Assembly: GCA_008694505.1 (NCBI GenBank)
Contig: VZDJ01000116.1
Location: 22,377,501-22,441,500 of the forward strand
Length of the DNA stretch: 64,000 bases
Direction: 5' to 3'
Source of the DNA: Cyanoderma ruficeps
Taxonomy: Eukaryota > Chordata > Aves > Passeriformes > Timaliidae
Position numbers and translations under genes: made by a program. Under the pieces are notes generated by a model, which saw only the letters and a list, made by a program, of their open reading frames with translations, was not told the origin of the DNA and searched no databases. Of the stretch, positions 1 through 12,425 are shown piece by piece. How positions within the stretch are numbered: position 1 is the stretch's first letter; each line of letters begins with the position of its first letter.

Positions 1-3000
1 TTCACCTTATATGCAAAGGAAATGCTGAAGATTTATTGTCAGTGATTTTCTTAAATCTGCTTATGCAGCCAGGACAATAGTTTCCAGAATGGATATGGCT
101 GTAGTTTTTCACGTTTGTAGCTCAGCAGTTTGTGGGGGACCTCTGAAGAGCTCAGGCTTGACCTAAGGGACAGTGACAGTAATGAAATGTCTTCCAGTGA
201 GCACCAAACTGCCAGGGGCTGCTAGAAATCACCACCACAGTGAGGGCTTGGTGTCACCCTACCCCTCACCGAAGTGCTGAATGTGACAGTGGGAGTTTTG
301 GTGTGTATTAAGAACATCTCTGAATCACTGTCACAGGGATCAGGCTTTGACTGGAGCCCTCAGCACATCATGGCAGCATTAAAAAAAAATAAATTCTTAT
401 GCCTAAGTCAAGTTACAGCAACTTGAAAAGATCAATTGGGCACTTTGTGGTCTGTGTCACCAGCAGGGTTATCTGAGCAAAGGCCATAGTAACTTAGATT
501 ACTTTATGTTTGCTGTGGACTAGAAAACCACAGTCTCAAGGGGCAGGAATAACAGAAACAAAGTCACCTGAATGGATTTGTGAATTCTTGACACCTTGGA
601 ATCCAAAAATTATTCTCACTTCACTGTCTCTTTTGATATTACTTCCCCTAAAAATAACGAGTGCCTCAAAAACTGTGTATTGCTTTCCAGCTGAAGCTTG
701 ACCTTTGTTGCTTTTCTTCTTCAACAAGTGACACCAATAAAATTACACAGCAGACAAAAAAGCAAATAAATAATCCAGCTATGAAAGACTTATATTGAAG
801 CTGTGGGAAAATATATAGTGGGTATGACATTCAGGAATCGATTAAATCACCACACTTACAATTCTTGAGTGAAAGACCACAAGCAAAGTTTGTAGAGAGT
901 TTACAGTATATATGCAGCAATATCCATGAACAGTAAAACCAAATCTTCTGAGTGTGTGTGGCATTTGGGGGGACAGAAATACTCACAGATGATTAGAATA
1001 TTTCGAGTTGGAAGGGATAGCATTGTGAGTTTCATTCTTACAGATATTCTCACTCAGCTTACATCTACCAAAACTCCTCTTGTTCAGAAACCAGAAATTT
1101 GTTGGCCAGAAAGTTCCCAAGTAGGGGGCAAACAAGAATTGTCCACTTCATAGCTGTATAATACCTGTTATAGGTAGTGTCAGTCTGTTCTCAGTGGGCA
1201 TGCAGCCAGGCTCCAGAAATATGTCATCAAAGCTGACTGGCATTTGGCTGACTGCAGAAAGGAGAAATACTGAGGAATTTGGAAGGGAAGTGCCTTTTAG
1301 CAGGTCTTTCCAGGACTGAGTTAGAGCATAGTGGTGTAAAGACAATAACAGACATTTTTATGCACAAATGGGGCAGTTCTGTGGATGAGAGGAGTGTTCC
1401 TCTTTATTCCAAACCAGAAAGAATGTGCAGAAAGCAAAGATACACAAATTAAATCCAGCCAAGGTTTTCATTACTTTATTTATGTTGGGAAGGTGAAAGA
1501 CAGAGCAGACTTTCTAAGCTATTTTGGTAACTGGAATGATTTAAAAACGTGGCTAGGCAACCATGTGTACAGACCTTAGGCTGTTCTGCCAGCTCACCTG
1601 TCATCATCTGCTGCATCATTTGCTATTTGGTTACTAGAAATCCTTGGGGCTGAGCACTTCAGTCATGCTGCAGCATTCCAAATTCAACTGTTTTTTTCTG
1701 TTTATCACCTCAAGATATACGTCCACAGAGAATATTATTGGATGAGCAACTTCATTTCCCTTTGTGCTCTGCTCTTGGAGTTGGACTGAGGATGCAATGC
1801 CCAACCTGTGCTGGATGCACATCAGCTGCAGAGAGGAGCCACTGGAGCTGCAAGATCCTGCAGCTGGTTGTGGCTTGGCTATGACATTGGAAGCTGAAAA
1901 TCTTGGCTCCTGTGACAAGGGAATGAGCAGCAGAGAGGCAACAGCCTGGGCCCTGATTTCCAAATCTCCATTCACTTGTAGGAAAGGCCAATGGTACCTA
2001 AGTGGGACCCTGTCCTCAAGCAGGGCTGGGCTGTTGGGCCAGGAGGAGAACAGGGTCTGCTGTCCCAGGAGGAGGAGAGCTCCATCACCTCAGTACTGTG
2101 GCCCTCACAAACACACGTGGGTGCCTAAACATGAACGTAGAGATTTCTGCAGTCAAATCTGGACGTGGCTCGGCACTGGAGTGCAGGAAATGTGGTTGCT
2201 CTCCAAGGTCAGACTTACACAGCACCTGGGTCACAGTCTGAATTTCACCCTTAAGCACAAGTCCTCATTTCAGTGTTCTCTAAAGTCCTCCTTGAGCTTT
2301 TAAACCTTTCCCCTGAAAAGATATTCTCTTGATAAGATACATGGTTTAATAACCCTTTTAAAAATAATAAGGAAGAAAGAAAATTGAGAACCCAAATTGT
2401 GTAGAGTAAGGTCCAATACTCAGTTTCTTCTCCAAACTGAGCTCATCATACTTGGAAAATTCAGGACATAGCTGTATTGGTCCAGCTTTCCTCTGAAGCA
2501 TTTTAACCTGATGTCCAAAACAAAGCAGTAAATTAGATGAACCAGTCAGCTGAAATTCAATGTCTTTAGCTGAAACTTGGCATGTAGTTTTGCCAGCTCA
2601 GTTATAGATTTTTTTGGGTTTTATGACTATTTGGCTTTTTTATTTCTCTCTGTGCCTTTTATTTTTCCCCTTCTTCTTTTCTTCCTAAAAATACACTTTC
2701 CATTACAAGGAGCATAGGAAAGCACCATCTTACTAACTCTTCTAATGTAGCCATTTTATTTAAATATTCCAGACACTAGAGACATTTTCTATTAAACTTA
2801 TAGGTTTCTTTCTTTCTGTCATTGGAACAGGGTTTTAAGTGTAAAAGTATTTTATTTCTGAGGTGTGTGGAAATGAGTGTAATGTGGAAATTCACTTTGC
2901 TCAAATGAAGCTAAACAAACCATTAGAAGAGATACAAAAGAATATGATCCTATTCAATGCAGGGACATCTTCATTTCCATTGCTGAGTTCTGGCACCAGT

Positions 3001-6000
3001 GAAATGAGTTTTTCTCCAGGTAGGTCTTACTTCAAACAGTGAATAATACAGTATATTTTGAAGGTTTAAGTTTTATCAGTGCACATTTTAGGAGTCACTT
3101 CACATCAGAGTTAGCAGTGTACTGTTTAAAATAACCAAGGAAGTTTTTATACAGCTGGTCTGTTCCCTTTGCTCATAACAGTTGGAATATTGCATCTTCA
3201 CTTTACTTGTGGGTAATTACCGCCTTGAGAGGAATGGCATGGCCAAAGGTTCTTGAATTGCCACTCTATTCTCCATCCTCAGCTGGTTTGAGAGCAATGC
3301 TGACTATCAGGGATAATCAGAGCTGCTTGGAAATTGTAAAACTGCTGCTCTTTCTCTGGCTTCTGGATTTGCTGGCTTGTTGCTCGCAATTCCAAAGAAT
3401 CCATGGTTCTCCAGCCCAGACAGAAATATTTACCTCTCTTCTTGAACTTGCCATGATTTCTTCTCAAATTTCCTTCAGTGTCAGTAAGGGAAGCAGAAAC
3501 AAACAGAAGCATGAACTTTACAATTTTTCTTGTGAGGAAAAATCAGCTAAGGCAGCTTTCTAAGGAAGTAGAAACCAAGTGGAAATTGACTTTCTTAAAT
3601 TCAGCTTTAAGGCTTGACCTTCAGTTCTATAGGTCACATGAACACCAGCAACATTTCTATAGACATTTTGTTCCAAATAAAACCCCAAAAGAATAACAGC
3701 ATACACATTCATGTGGCTACAAAGGGAAGTTTGGATTTCCCAGAATCATGCATTTGAAAGGGTTCCTGGGAGTGATATTTATTCTACAGGCATACTTTAT
3801 ATCTCTATACCAAGTGAGTGAGAATTAGATGCCATATCCTTTCATTCTTACAGTCATTTCTTAATCAAGATGGAATCTCAATCTTATTTATTACAGTGAA
3901 AATACAGAATAACCCCACTAAACAAAATAGTACAAATACTATTTTTTGTGTACAAAACAATAATCAGTGTGGTAATGGTGTGTGTATGTCTTAGTTTATA
4001 TGCAGATGTGTCCTTCACATCTGTTTAAATATTTCTGCACCAAACTCCAGGGTGTAGCTCTCTCTGAGAGGTGTACCTTGGGCACTGAGCCGTGGAGGGA
4101 GAAAAAACTGTCTCACCAAAAGAAAGGTTTTGACAGAATTCAGAATGGAATCCTTATCTCCTTTCCAGCCCGCCCTTTTATTGTTGCACTTTTCTCTTTC
4201 CCTGACTCATGGAACAAAAGAAATCTAGCTTAATGCAGATCTTATCTTCTGCCGTGAAATAGCGGCTCCACAAACCCGCCGTCCTTTACACAGCCCAGAG
4301 TGACTCATTAGCTGTGTCAGGGGCTGTTTGCTCCTCTAATCTGCCCATCCACAGAGCTGCATCCAGGAGCCTGTTTGCACATAGGATTCCTGCCCTGTGT
4401 GCATGGATTGCTGTAAATAAAAACACTTCCTCCCCCTTCCTCTTGACTGCTGGAGCTGATGTGCTCAAGCTGTGAGGTTGCTCCTGTCCCTGTGGTGGCC
4501 CAGCGCTCACCAAGGCTTCAGCAGGAGCAGGCAGGTGGTCCATGGAGGCGGGAAGTTGCAGTGGCCTTTCAGAATATCGGCAGTCACGAGAGATGTCTGA
4601 CATCCACGTTGGAATTGGGACAGGCCAACCCCATGGGTTTCCCCCGTTTTTAAAGCCATCTGTAACTTTCCAGAGTGAGCTTTTGTTTTCCTGGGGGACC
4701 ATCCAGCCCGTGCCCACCTCACCTCTGTGTGTTTGAGGGGGTGTGAAGGAGCAATCCCCCCACTGCCATCAATGGACAATGTGCAGGAGATGAAAGAGTT
4801 GCGGATAATCTACTAATTAGGAACTGACTCCGTGCTTTTGCCCTATCGGTCTTTTAATCAGAAATGTATGAGTCCACATGAGGAAAATGCTACCCTTCGT
4901 GGCAGTCATACAGGGTGATTAAAATCAGATTTTTTTGACTAAGATGCAACTCTATAAACAACGAGAGCAAGTAGAGTTTGATGAGAGGAGAGAGAGCTTC
5001 CTCTTTCTCCATCACACTGCAACTAAACTTGGTTCAATTGTTTCTGGGTTATCATAGTTCAGCCTAAGGCTTTAGAAGTTCAAGCACTCATATGATCTTT
5101 CTCCCTTCTTTACCCTGAGAAGTCCAGACTGGTTATTACATGCTGTTTTTATTCTTGGCCCATCTCTATAGAGTTTGAGTGGGAAACCTACAGCAGCACC
5201 AGATGGATTATTTATCTTTTTACAGCTTTTTTCTGTGTATGTGTTTGGCGACTCTGAAGTTTGAAAATGTGAACCCAACCTGCCATTACACAGCAGCAAT
5301 TCCCAGTGGGCAGACTGTTAGAGATGAAGTAGCAAGTCACAAGCACTGTATAGAGATTTAAAAGAGGAAAATGAAAAGCTGTATCATTTGATTAACCTCT
5401 GTGTCTCACATTTGAAAAATAAAGATAATTATGTTTACTTTCGTGTAAGCTTAGAAATAATTCTGTGAGAATTTGAAAGACCAGAGCATTGTCTTTTACT
5501 CAGAGCTGAGAGTCCCCCATGCAGTTTTTAATAGATTATACACAAACCCATGTCTTAATATTTTTACAAGACAGTATCTGCAATATAGATCCTTATTTTT
5601 ACCATACTCTCCTCCTCCCACTGTTCTGCACCTTCACTGTTGAACAAGCCTGGGATGAAAAGCTGATGGTTTAGTCCCACACTATAATTAAGTGATGGCT
5701 AAAATCAAGTCCCTGATTTTCCAGACACTCTTTCCTTACTTTTTTTTTCCCTTTCTATTCTTCCCACTGACTATGAAGAATAGAAACTTCCAGGTGAACA
5801 GAATTGTCTGAAACAATTTGCTTTAATGATGATGCCTTTTCCATGAATCAATGATGCACATTAAAGATTCAGAATGCACTTTAGAGCAATCCAAAATGTG
5901 GAAAATAGCAAGATACCAGTGTGATCCCCCTTTAAATTATAGATTGAGAATTAGATTCTACTTCCAACCATGCAGGTGCAAATCCATTAATTTCAGAGCA

Positions 6001-9000
6001 GCTTCTGCAGGTTGACATTGAAAAACATGTGAAGCAATAGTTAAGATCTCCTTTTCTCTACTGCATATTTATTTATTTATCTGTCTTTTGGAAAGCCTTC
6101 CACTTCAAATATCTGTATAAGCTTTGACAGAGTTTTCGACTTTTCTGATAGAGCCCAAAGGAATTCTAGGTAGTTTTTAAATGCACACTAGCGAATCAAA
6201 TCTGTTCTTAACACCCCTTCCTGCATCCTTCTGAATTGATAGAAAAAAGCACAGAATTTTTTACCTTTTTTAGGCACAACAGAAGGACCCGCCTAAATGA
6301 TGCATTGCTGGTGAAGGAAGAGCTATAACAAAAGACTTTGACACTTCTTTGGACAGATCCTCAGCTGTGGTAAACTGAGAAAATCAGCCAGAAGTCAACA
6401 CTTACCTCAAGGGGAGATCTAAGTCACATGCTCTACATCTGAGGAGGTCAATGTACAGCGTAAAAATGTATGTTGAGCTATCATTTTGGAGGTAATAAAA
6501 TTGAGTTATAAAGAATTTTGAGCATTTCCTTCCAAATTTAAAAACTGATGGTAGGGAAGAAAGACCAGGAGTTCCATTTTATAAATTTAGAGCAATTCCT
6601 GAAATGAGAATTAACCTGGTGTGGGGTTCATAGACATTATTTTGCCAGACTTTGCCTCCATGAGTGCAGCAAAGGGAGTTTTTAAGCAGCTTAATGAGGT
6701 TCCTGGCCTGCTGCTTCTAAGGAAATAAAAACCATGATTTTTGAATTCCCTTATGCAGTGAGTCCCAGACTCCTCCATCCTCAGACAGCACAGTCTGTAT
6801 TTGCAAGAATTTGCAGATAGGTTTAGATAAATTTGTCTGAGTAACAAAATAACATGAGGATTAAGAATTGCCAATAAAATGTGAGCTTTGGTAATAAACC
6901 AGGGTGTGTGGGAGTTCTGCTCTGAGGCAGCAGTATGTCTTGAGTCAAGGAGACTCAGTGAATAAAACCATCTCAGCATGGTATTAAATGAAGTTCTTTC
7001 TAATTTTGGCTTGGCTTGTGATAGATGAGAATACATTAATTTTCCATAAGCAGGAAAGCCCTGTGTGTTTTCTTTTTGGTAGTAATGGAAGTGACAATAC
7101 ATTTCGAGGGCTTTGAGGAGGCAGAGGGAGAGAACAGAGATCTGCCAGCACTTTTTCAGCAGCCCCTTCTTACCCCAGATTGCTGCTGCAGCAGGGGTAG
7201 GTGATGCCCATGCTGAAAACTGCCTGATGGTCCCCTGGCAGCCTGGCCAAGGAAAAGGATGAAGCTCACAGAAATGAATGGAAAAGACTGTTACAACTGT
7301 GTTGTCTTGCACAAATTATTTTTTTACCTCTGAGCTTCATCCGTCTGCTATCAATGGAAACATTCCAGATAATGTGATTTTAAAGGGAAAAAGATGTAAA
7401 CATTTTGCTTCGGTATGCCAGAGGCAGGCTTAATTATCTGGAGATTTGCTCGATATGTCTGCAAACCATCACAGGCTGAATTAAATCCTTTTGAAAAGCC
7501 AGGTCTTACTTCTCTTTACTGTTCTTTGCATCTAAACACCCTGATAAAACATACATATTTGTGTTTATTAGGCAAGCTCGGCAATCTCTTTTTTCCTTTT
7601 TTTGTTTGGCCATTTGTACTCACCATGTTAGATGAAGTGATGCTGCCCTACTAATGTTTCTCCAGTGGCTCAGTCGGCTGCTGAGGAGCCCAACTGAAGT
7701 AATTATTTACGTTCTTTTGTGTTGCAAAGACAACCTGAATATAATGGAGGGGGTTCCTCCTCCCCAGGCTCTATCTAGGCAGAAACAGTGAAGTGACTGA
7801 GTGCTTGGTGGGGCGTTTCTCCAGCTCTGCCAAGAGGAAATAAAACTTGAGAAGCATGAACTGTCCCACTCCATCTCAGCCAGGCATGAATTCTGAAGCC
7901 TAATGAAACTCCTCTTTGTGCGTGGGTACTCTGCTGGTCACAGGTGAATGGAACTTTCTGCTCCCACCTGCTCCCTTTAGGGTGGGCGTCTGTGTTATTG
8001 AAGCTGAAGAGCTCATTCCATCATTATCCGTATTTTCTTCTCCATTTCTGTCTGGTAAAAAGAAAGTATAACTGACAATAACATTTCTAAAGCCTGAGGC
8101 TGAAAACAAGCAATAGTCAAGCTCAAGCTCCAGTGAGAAATTAACCCGATTTCTGAAGGGCTGTTTGTGGGCTGCTCCTGCTGCTGCTGCCTTTCTCCTG
8201 CTTTTCACAAGAAGACATCGTATTTCAGAAGAATTCTCATGTTGATGAGCATCTCCAGAACTGATTATTTATATCAGAAACCAGGCAAGGAGGAACTTGT
8301 GCCCATCTCCCCATTTATCCCCCCATTTCTGTTCTAAAGAACTTCTCAGATCAGAAGATGAGCTTTTATCTTTTTTTTCTCTTTCATTACAGAAAGCAAA
8401 TTGAAAAGAAGGTCAATATAAAGATTAAGAAGTCAGGATCAGTCTGAGATCTCTTCCTGAAATCTGTTTACTCCTGCATTACTCTGTATATATGAAGCAG
8501 CGTTTAAATTCCAGGTTCCTATTAAGGCTTTTTAGAGAAAATAATGGAAATTCACAAGCTTTGGAGCTTATGCACTCCCAAATTGCTGGAATAACAGAGG
8601 TGGAACCTATTCCTAGATTTATAGATCTGGATTTGAGGCTGCTTTTATATCAGCCACGAGCCAAAGTTCATGGTGCTTGGTGGTCTGGTTCAGTGTGTGA
8701 GATCCAAGAGTCAGGAGAGTGCACACTCTTCTCTGGAAAGCAGACATCACTTAAAAGAGACTCCTTTGGTTTCTGCTGCAGAAAGCCACACTGGCAAGTA
8801 ACCACAAACTGTTCAGCTCACTGTGATTTAATTCTTTTGCTAAGAAAAACAGTTTGAACCATCTATATTCCTACATAATGGACACTGGCCATGCTTGATT
8901 TTTAATTTTAACCATGTGCTATTAATTCTAGTACCACCCTAGATTTGCTGGTCTATCACTTACTGTTCTCACTGAAATGTGACATGCACAGCAAGCCAAC

Positions 9001-12000
9001 TAAAATGTGACTATGGCACAGGCAGGCTGGCTGACTCCCAGGATTTCCTTGGCCCTGCTCAGGTCTACTCTACTGCCTTCAACTTGCAGTTTTCTCTTCG
9101 TATTATTTATTGCTGCTGAGGGTTAATTAAAAGGCAAATTCTGTTTAGGTCTAACTCTCTGAATACCCAGTTAAATCTGGGAGAAACTTTCTGAGGTAAG
9201 TTAGTAAGTTTAAAAACAACACACAGCTTTTTGTATCCCTCTCCTCCCCATGTACATTACAAGTCAGCTTCACAGCTACAATCAGTTTTTCCACTATATG
9301 AAACCCCAGAGAGTGAAGCCTTTACCCCTGGCTGTGTTGATTAACACTTACCTTGTGAGGAGAAGAGAACCCTTGCAGTGGAGCCTCTTCTGCAGGAACA
9401 TTTTCCATTGCTGATCTCCTCCTGCGTGCTGCTCCTGCCAATGGCACACAGCACATCATCTTTCTGAGCCATTTTACTTTGTTTTCCTCAAACAAAATGA
9501 TCTAAGAGTGGCAAGGGTGTGCTTTTGCAGTAGTCTCTGGAAGGGCTTATTGCTGCCATCTGTCTCAGCTCAGTTTAACCTCCACTCATGTTCTGCACCA
9601 TTATTGGTGCCGTTTACTCCTGTAGTGAAGTACAAAGTCTTTTCACCCAGTATCCCAATTCTAAAAGAAAGTTAGAGGAAAGAGGTTTAATCATAGGCAA
9701 ACTAAAGCGGTATTATTTTGGGAATGCAAGCATTTTGTTTCATTCCCCTTTAAACTTATTTTTTGAAGAATTGAGTTTACTCAACATTCTCTTTTGAGAC
9801 ATTTAGTTTTAAATACAGTTTTAGCAAAGTAGGGTTTTTCAAAAGGGTGAGTTTCATTTGGAAGACATCAAAATAAAAAACTGTTTCACTATTTCCAAAA
9901 GGAAACATTTAATTTAAAAACCTGTCAAAGGAAAATGTGTTTACATTTAGTAAAAAAGCCCTGGTCAGCTTTTTCAGCTGTGAGGTAAAATCTAAATCAA
10001 TACAAGTTACAGTCCCCCTAAAAGTCATCTGCTCCAGAAATAGGTGCTGACTGTCTGATACCTCAGCCATCATCCTCCTAAAGTTTTACAGCTCCTGTTT
10101 TACAGCTGCCCCAGTTGTAAAGCAGAAGTAGGGACAGACTGGATCCCTGCACCCCACATGATTTCTTCTTTCCCCCCACACCTCCTCAGCCTTTGTAAGC
10201 GCTGGCACATGGGAGGCAAGTGCCTGCCCTCCCTCAGCATCCCTCTGTGCCACCAAGGCTCAGAGGTGCAAATTCAGCGTCTCACACTCCCGGTGTGTGG
10301 TGGCCTGAGAGGGGAAATTGGGTGGCTGCAGTTACTGGAAGAGTGATGAGTGAGCAGCCAAGGAGACACAGGTCTGCTGCTGTTACACCTGGCTGGGGCC
10401 ACCTTCAGCCCAAACCTCACTCCTCTCCCGGTGGCTCTGTCTGCCCGTGCTAATAGGAGCTGACAAGGAAGTTCAGTTTTCCTGCCCTTTTTCCTTCAGC
10501 TCCTCTGCTAAATGTGCATGTTTGATAAAAATCTTCTGTAATACAGCCAGCCAGCCATTAAGAATTAATGTAAATCCAACCAAGTCTCAGAGATGAAAAC
10601 AACTCTTGGCCATAAGGATAGGGGGTGGCATCCAAACTGCTGCCCTGACAGGACAGCCTCTGGCAAATGGGAGCCTTGTTTCCCAAATGTAGTGACTTCA
10701 CGGCCACCAAATGCCTTCCTTCTTGAAGTATCCAAGGCCACCAGCTGCTTCACTGTTGCTGGATAAGGGTAAATAAATATGATGGCAAAATGTGCTCTGA
10801 GGACCAGCAACACCGCTCCTTTTCCTCTATGGAACAATTTTTTCAGTTAAAATTAAAAGCCCAGGCTTCTTTCACTTTTTCTTTCCTTTCTTAACTAGCA
10901 AAAATCTCAATATGCAGCACAAAGATTCTCACCCTAATCCTCAATGCAATCAGCCCCTTCCCATGGGGGCTGGGTAGGCAGACAGCATCATTCCAGTAAA
11001 TTTCTCATTAAAGCAGCTGAATGCACCAGGTCAGCTTGAAATGCGAATTATGTCTGTGTGATTCACAGACACAGGTGACAGTTTTCTCTCAGCTCAGGTT
11101 AGATCTTCCCACTTGTTCAGCTCATACTGCAAAGACAAAGTGAGCTACAGTCAGCTGAAAANAATAAAATAAAATGGATTTTAGAGGAAGAAGTAGGATC
11201 TACTGAGGACTTGAATTCACACATGATCCTAGCATACTGCAGAGCTCACCATTTGTCCATTTTTTTCCCTTTATCTGCCGTGTGTGTAGCTGGTAAGAAC
11301 TCCAAGGCAGAGGGGGAGTTTAAAAGCTGAGGGTGTGGTACCTGCACAGGGAGCTTCAGTGTTCACTGGTGCAGCAAAACTCTCGGGGTGACTGAAAATT
11401 AAATCAGGAAAAGTGAGAGAAAAGACACTGGGCATTTAAGAATGGTGAAGTGCTGGAAAGCACATGCAGAGTTGAGTTCCAACTTTGTTAGACTGAGTAA
11501 AAAAAGCCAGTATTGAGACAAACACAGGAAGATGAGAGGTAGCTAAGAACTAGAAATGTCAGGAATGATGAGTCTGTTGTTCCATGCTCTTATCCTTCAC
11601 AGCACTTAAAAACATATTCTCTGAGCTGTCTATCCACAAGAAATAAAATACTGTGTTTAACGGACCAATCAAACCTTGAACAATATGGAAATGTGGATGG
11701 GATTGGGAAATAAAAGAATTAAATAAAAGGCTGGAAAGAGGACACTGTTTTTTTCAGCAACACCTGATTGTCTCAGCCCAGTCCCAGCCCATATTCAGGC
11801 ACTTGCTGTTTACTCTGCTGGAGGTAGAAGAGCAGGACCGTACCTGTTTCTGTTTGAAGTTGCTAAGTTATGAGACCACAGATTCCACTGCACACTCAGG
11901 GATGAGTAGGCTTGGCTTCCACCTCAAAAGAGCCGTGCAATGGTCACAAGGAACAGCAGCTCCACAGTGGCCGTGCCAGAAAAGGTAAAGGAAAAAGAAG

Positions 12001-12116
12001 AATTCAACTGCACCTGGCCGACATGGACAAACCTGTGCAGTTCTGCCTGAGCAGTCTTTCTGTCAGTAGATATATTTGTGTAGAGCAGTTCAGATCAAGG
12101 AAGCACGGGGACATTA
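1..12116. other. Gene-poor flank, no coding gene recognised
   Basis: Only short, unrelated ORFs occur here. The longest (179 codons at 1764-2303, 233 codons on the minus strand at 6611-7312) have no domain-like pattern. AT-rich, low-repeat stretches such as about 7,330-7,620 look like possible conserved regulatory DNA. A strong splice acceptor with a short open frame lies at 8,391-8,450. No retroposon was recognised with confidence. Confidence 0.6.
11162..11162. other. Single ambiguous base (N)
   Basis: One N lies in an A-rich context (AAANAATAAAATAAAATGG). It affects no recognised feature. Confidence 0.99.
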
Positions 12117-12425
12117 GAATCACAGAATCATGGAATTGTTAAGGTTGGAAAAGACCTTTAAGTTCATCAGTTATTCATTACCATGTTCACCACTAGCCCA
12201 CGTCCTCCAGTGCCACATCCACAAAATCCCACTTCCAGGGATGGTGACTCTACCACTCCTCTGGGCATCCTGTTTAACTGCTTAACAACCTTTTCTGTGA
12301 AGAAATTTTTAATATGCAATCTAAACCTCCACTGGCATGACTTGAGGACATTTCTTTGCTACATGGAGAAGAGACTGACACCCACCTTACTGCATCCTCC
12401 TCCCAGGTCGTTGTAGAGAGCAATT
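12117..12425 (-). mobile_element. CR1 LINE fragment, 3' end, inserted on the minus strand
   Basis: On the + strand it begins with the complement of the CR1 3' end (AATCACAGAATCATGG, then GGTTGGAAAAGACCTTTAAG). It continues with the usual CR1 phrases CCATGTTCACCACTAG, AGTGCCACATCCACA, TTCCAGGGATGGTGACTC and GAGAAGAGACTGACACCCAC, ending near GTTGTAGAGAGCAATTAGG. This is a 5'-truncated copy, as most avian CR1 copies are. It shows several differences from the usual consensus and is probably old. Confidence 0.93.

Noticed and set aside
990..1020. CR1-like phrase AGAATATTTCGAGTTGGAAG
   Set aside because: Resembles a CR1 3' end, but the adjoining bases do not continue as CR1; too short to call.
1118..1129. 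CTCF-like core CAAGTAGGGGGC
   Set aside because: One 12-base match with a mismatch is expected by chance in 64 kb.
1764..2303. 179-codon plus-strand ORF
   Set aside because: No motif or repeat of a family pattern; overlapping ORFs on both strands suggest a chance GC-richer patch.
6611..7312. 233-codon minus-strand ORF
   Set aside because: No domain, signal or codon bias; composition like surrounding AT-rich DNA. Retained only as chance.
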